From positions 62,001-126,000 of the forward strand of contig CABUCM010000003.1 in assembly GCA_902490005.1 (NCBI GenBank): a stretch of DNA of 64,000 nt, read 5' to 3'. Below the pieces are notes generated by a model that made no database searches, was not told the DNA's origin, and saw only the letters and a list, made by a program, of their open reading frames with translations. The position numbers were made by a program, and so were the translations under genes. Numbering within the stretch: the stretch's first letter is position 1; each line of letters opens with the position of its first letter. Source of the DNA: an uncultured Ruminiclostridium sp. Lineage in GTDB: Bacteria; Bacillota; Clostridia; Oscillospirales; Acutalibacteraceae. Below are positions 63,247-64,000 of the stretch, piece by piece.

Positions 63247-63747
63247 ATGAAATACACCCTTTCCGTTCTGGTGGAAAACCATCCCGGCGTCCTGTCTAAG
63301 GTATCCGGTTTGTTTTCCCGCCGGGGCTTCAATATCGACAGCCTGGCTGTGGGCGTCACCGAGGACCCCGCCATTTCCCGCATGACCATTGTGGTGGACG
63401 GCGACGAATATATTGTGGAGCAGGTAGAAAAGCAGCTCAACAAGGTGATCCCTGTCATTAAGGTAAAGGCATTAAACCCGGAAGAACTGATCAGCAGAGA
63501 GCTTTCTCTGATTAAAGTAGGATGCACCTCCAAGCAGCGGCCCGAGCTGATACAAATAGCCGAGCTGATGCAGGCCGGCGTTGTGGACGTCTCCCCCAGC
63601 AGCATCACGCTCCAATACGCTGACACCGGCGAGCGCACCGAAACCCTGATCAGCCTAATTAAGCCCTATGGTATCCGTGAGATCGTCCGCACCGCGACGA
63701 TCGCCATTGAAAAAGGCGCAGCCACTGTGCGTAAGGCCACGGTTTAA
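63247..63747 (+). CDS. ilvN: Acetolactate synthase small subunit
   Basis: A 166-residue regulatory subunit. The N-terminal ACT domain reads YTLSVLVENHPGVLSKVSGL with FNIDSLAVG, the site for valine feedback. The C-terminal domain LIKPYGIREIVRTATIAIEKG contacts the catalytic subunit. It starts 13 bases after ilvB with a GGAGG box. Confidence 0.96.
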   Translation: MKYTLSVLVENHPGVLSKVSGLFSRRGFNIDSLAVGVTEDPAISRMTIVVDGDEYIVEQVEKQLNKVIPVIKVKALNPEELISRELSLIKVGCTSKQRPELIQIAELMQAGVVDVSPSSITLQYADTGERTETLISLIKPYGIREIVRTATIAIEKGAATVRKATV

Positions 63748-63798
63748 CAGATATCATTCAAAATTTGTACCGCGAAAAGCGGTCAGGAGGTAATTTTT

Positions 63799-64000
63799 AT
63801 GCCAAAAATTTACTACCAACCCGATTGTGACATCAATGTGCTGAAGGATAAAACCGTTGCCATTATCGGTTACGGCAGCCAAGGCCATGCCCACGCGCTG
63901 AATCTGCATGACAGCGGCGTCAACGTGATCGTCGGCCTGTATGAAGGCAGCAAAAGCAAGGAAAGAGCCCAAAAGGCCGGCTTGACCGTCATGGCGGTTC
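63799..64000 (+). CDS. ilvC: Ketol-acid reductoisomerase, cut by window edge
   Basis: The first 67 residues of IlvC, which isomerises and reduces acetolactate with NADPH. The start MPKIYYQPDCDINVL and the Rossmann motif GYGSQGHAHALNLHDSG are diagnostic. AGGAGG precedes the ATG. It is the third gene of the ilvBNC unit, and the rest is beyond the window. Confidence 0.95.
   Translation, partial: MPKIYYQPDCDINVLKDKTVAIIGYGSQGHAHALNLHDSGVNVIVGLYEGSKSKERAQKAGLTVMAV

Noticed and set aside
1..64000. Mobile elements, CRISPR arrays and prophage
   Set aside because: No transposase, integrase, terminal repeats or regularly spaced repeats were seen; tRNA genes show no adjacent integrase or repeated 3' ends.

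Overview
The window reads as chromosome from an anaerobic, low-to-mid GC Gram-positive bacterium, most likely a gut Clostridia member of the Oscillospiraceae/Ruminococcaceae type. This is an inference from several signs. There is an hprK-murB-rapZ-whiA cluster, a desulfoferrodoxin, a sugar ABC importer without its own ATPase, strong AGGAGG-type ribosome binding sites with frequent GTG/TTG starts, and a two-module nonribosomal peptide synthetase ending in a reductase domain. No rRNA, CRISPR array, insertion sequence or phage gene was seen. Both window ends cut genes: a sensor protein on the left and ilvC on the right.

Layout. 1-8.5 kb: a 2461-residue NRPS (C-A-T-C-A-T-reductase) with a clear promoter, followed 38 bases downstream by a truncated 7TM-PAS sensor. 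8.6-10.1 kb: pdxS-pdxT for pyridoxal phosphate, with a terminator. 10.2-15.6 kb: a promoter and folded leader, a beta-CASP metallo-beta-lactamase RNase, endonuclease IV (nfo), a CDP-alcohol phosphatidyltransferase, a DeoR regulator and a Gfo/Idh/MocA oxidoreductase. 15.7-22.3 kb: an RpiB-like isomerase, then a convergent operon of a zinc alcohol dehydrogenase (resembling erythritol/threitol dehydrogenase), a solute-binding lipoprotein and two permeases, and a divergent RpiR regulator. Together these suggest polyol or sugar uptake and oxidation. 22.6-28.2 kb: tRNA-Leu, then a tightly packed operon of murD, two M42 peptidases, a GNAT and a methionine gamma-lyase-like enzyme. 28.4-31.4 kb: a zinc-ribbon membrane protein, then a Crp/Fnr regulator, superoxide reductase, thioredoxin and a GNAT (redox and stress functions).

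31.8-35.3 kb: a membrane protein fusing a PTS EIIC-like domain to an EAL c-di-GMP phosphodiesterase, a long unexplained intergenic stretch, and three tRNAs (Arg-CCU, Ser-UGA, Ser-GCU). 35.7-42.1 kb: a GIY-YIG protein and a surface-glycan block: a nucleotide-sugar dehydrogenase with a frameshift at an A7 run, a polytopic membrane protein, and two glycosyltransferases. 42.4-52.2 kb: a very large hybrid histidine kinase carrying GGDEF, HisKA and receiver domains, a TetR regulator, and a divergent DUF308 / MMPL exporter / secreted heptad-repeat protein operon. 52.5-56.9 kb: hprK-PHP-murB-rapZ-whiA, with no yvcK and an unusually short WhiA. 57-61.2 kb: a GT4 glycosyltransferase, cardiolipin synthase and an AI-2E family permease. 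61.6-64 kb: ilvB-ilvN-ilvC for branched-chain amino acids.

The strongest items for a second look are the NRPS, the EIIC-EAL fusion, the frameshifted dehydrogenase whose break lies exactly on an A_AAA_AAG slippery heptamer, the half-size WhiA, the probable tetritol locus, and two stretches that look like folded RNAs but match no class I recognise.
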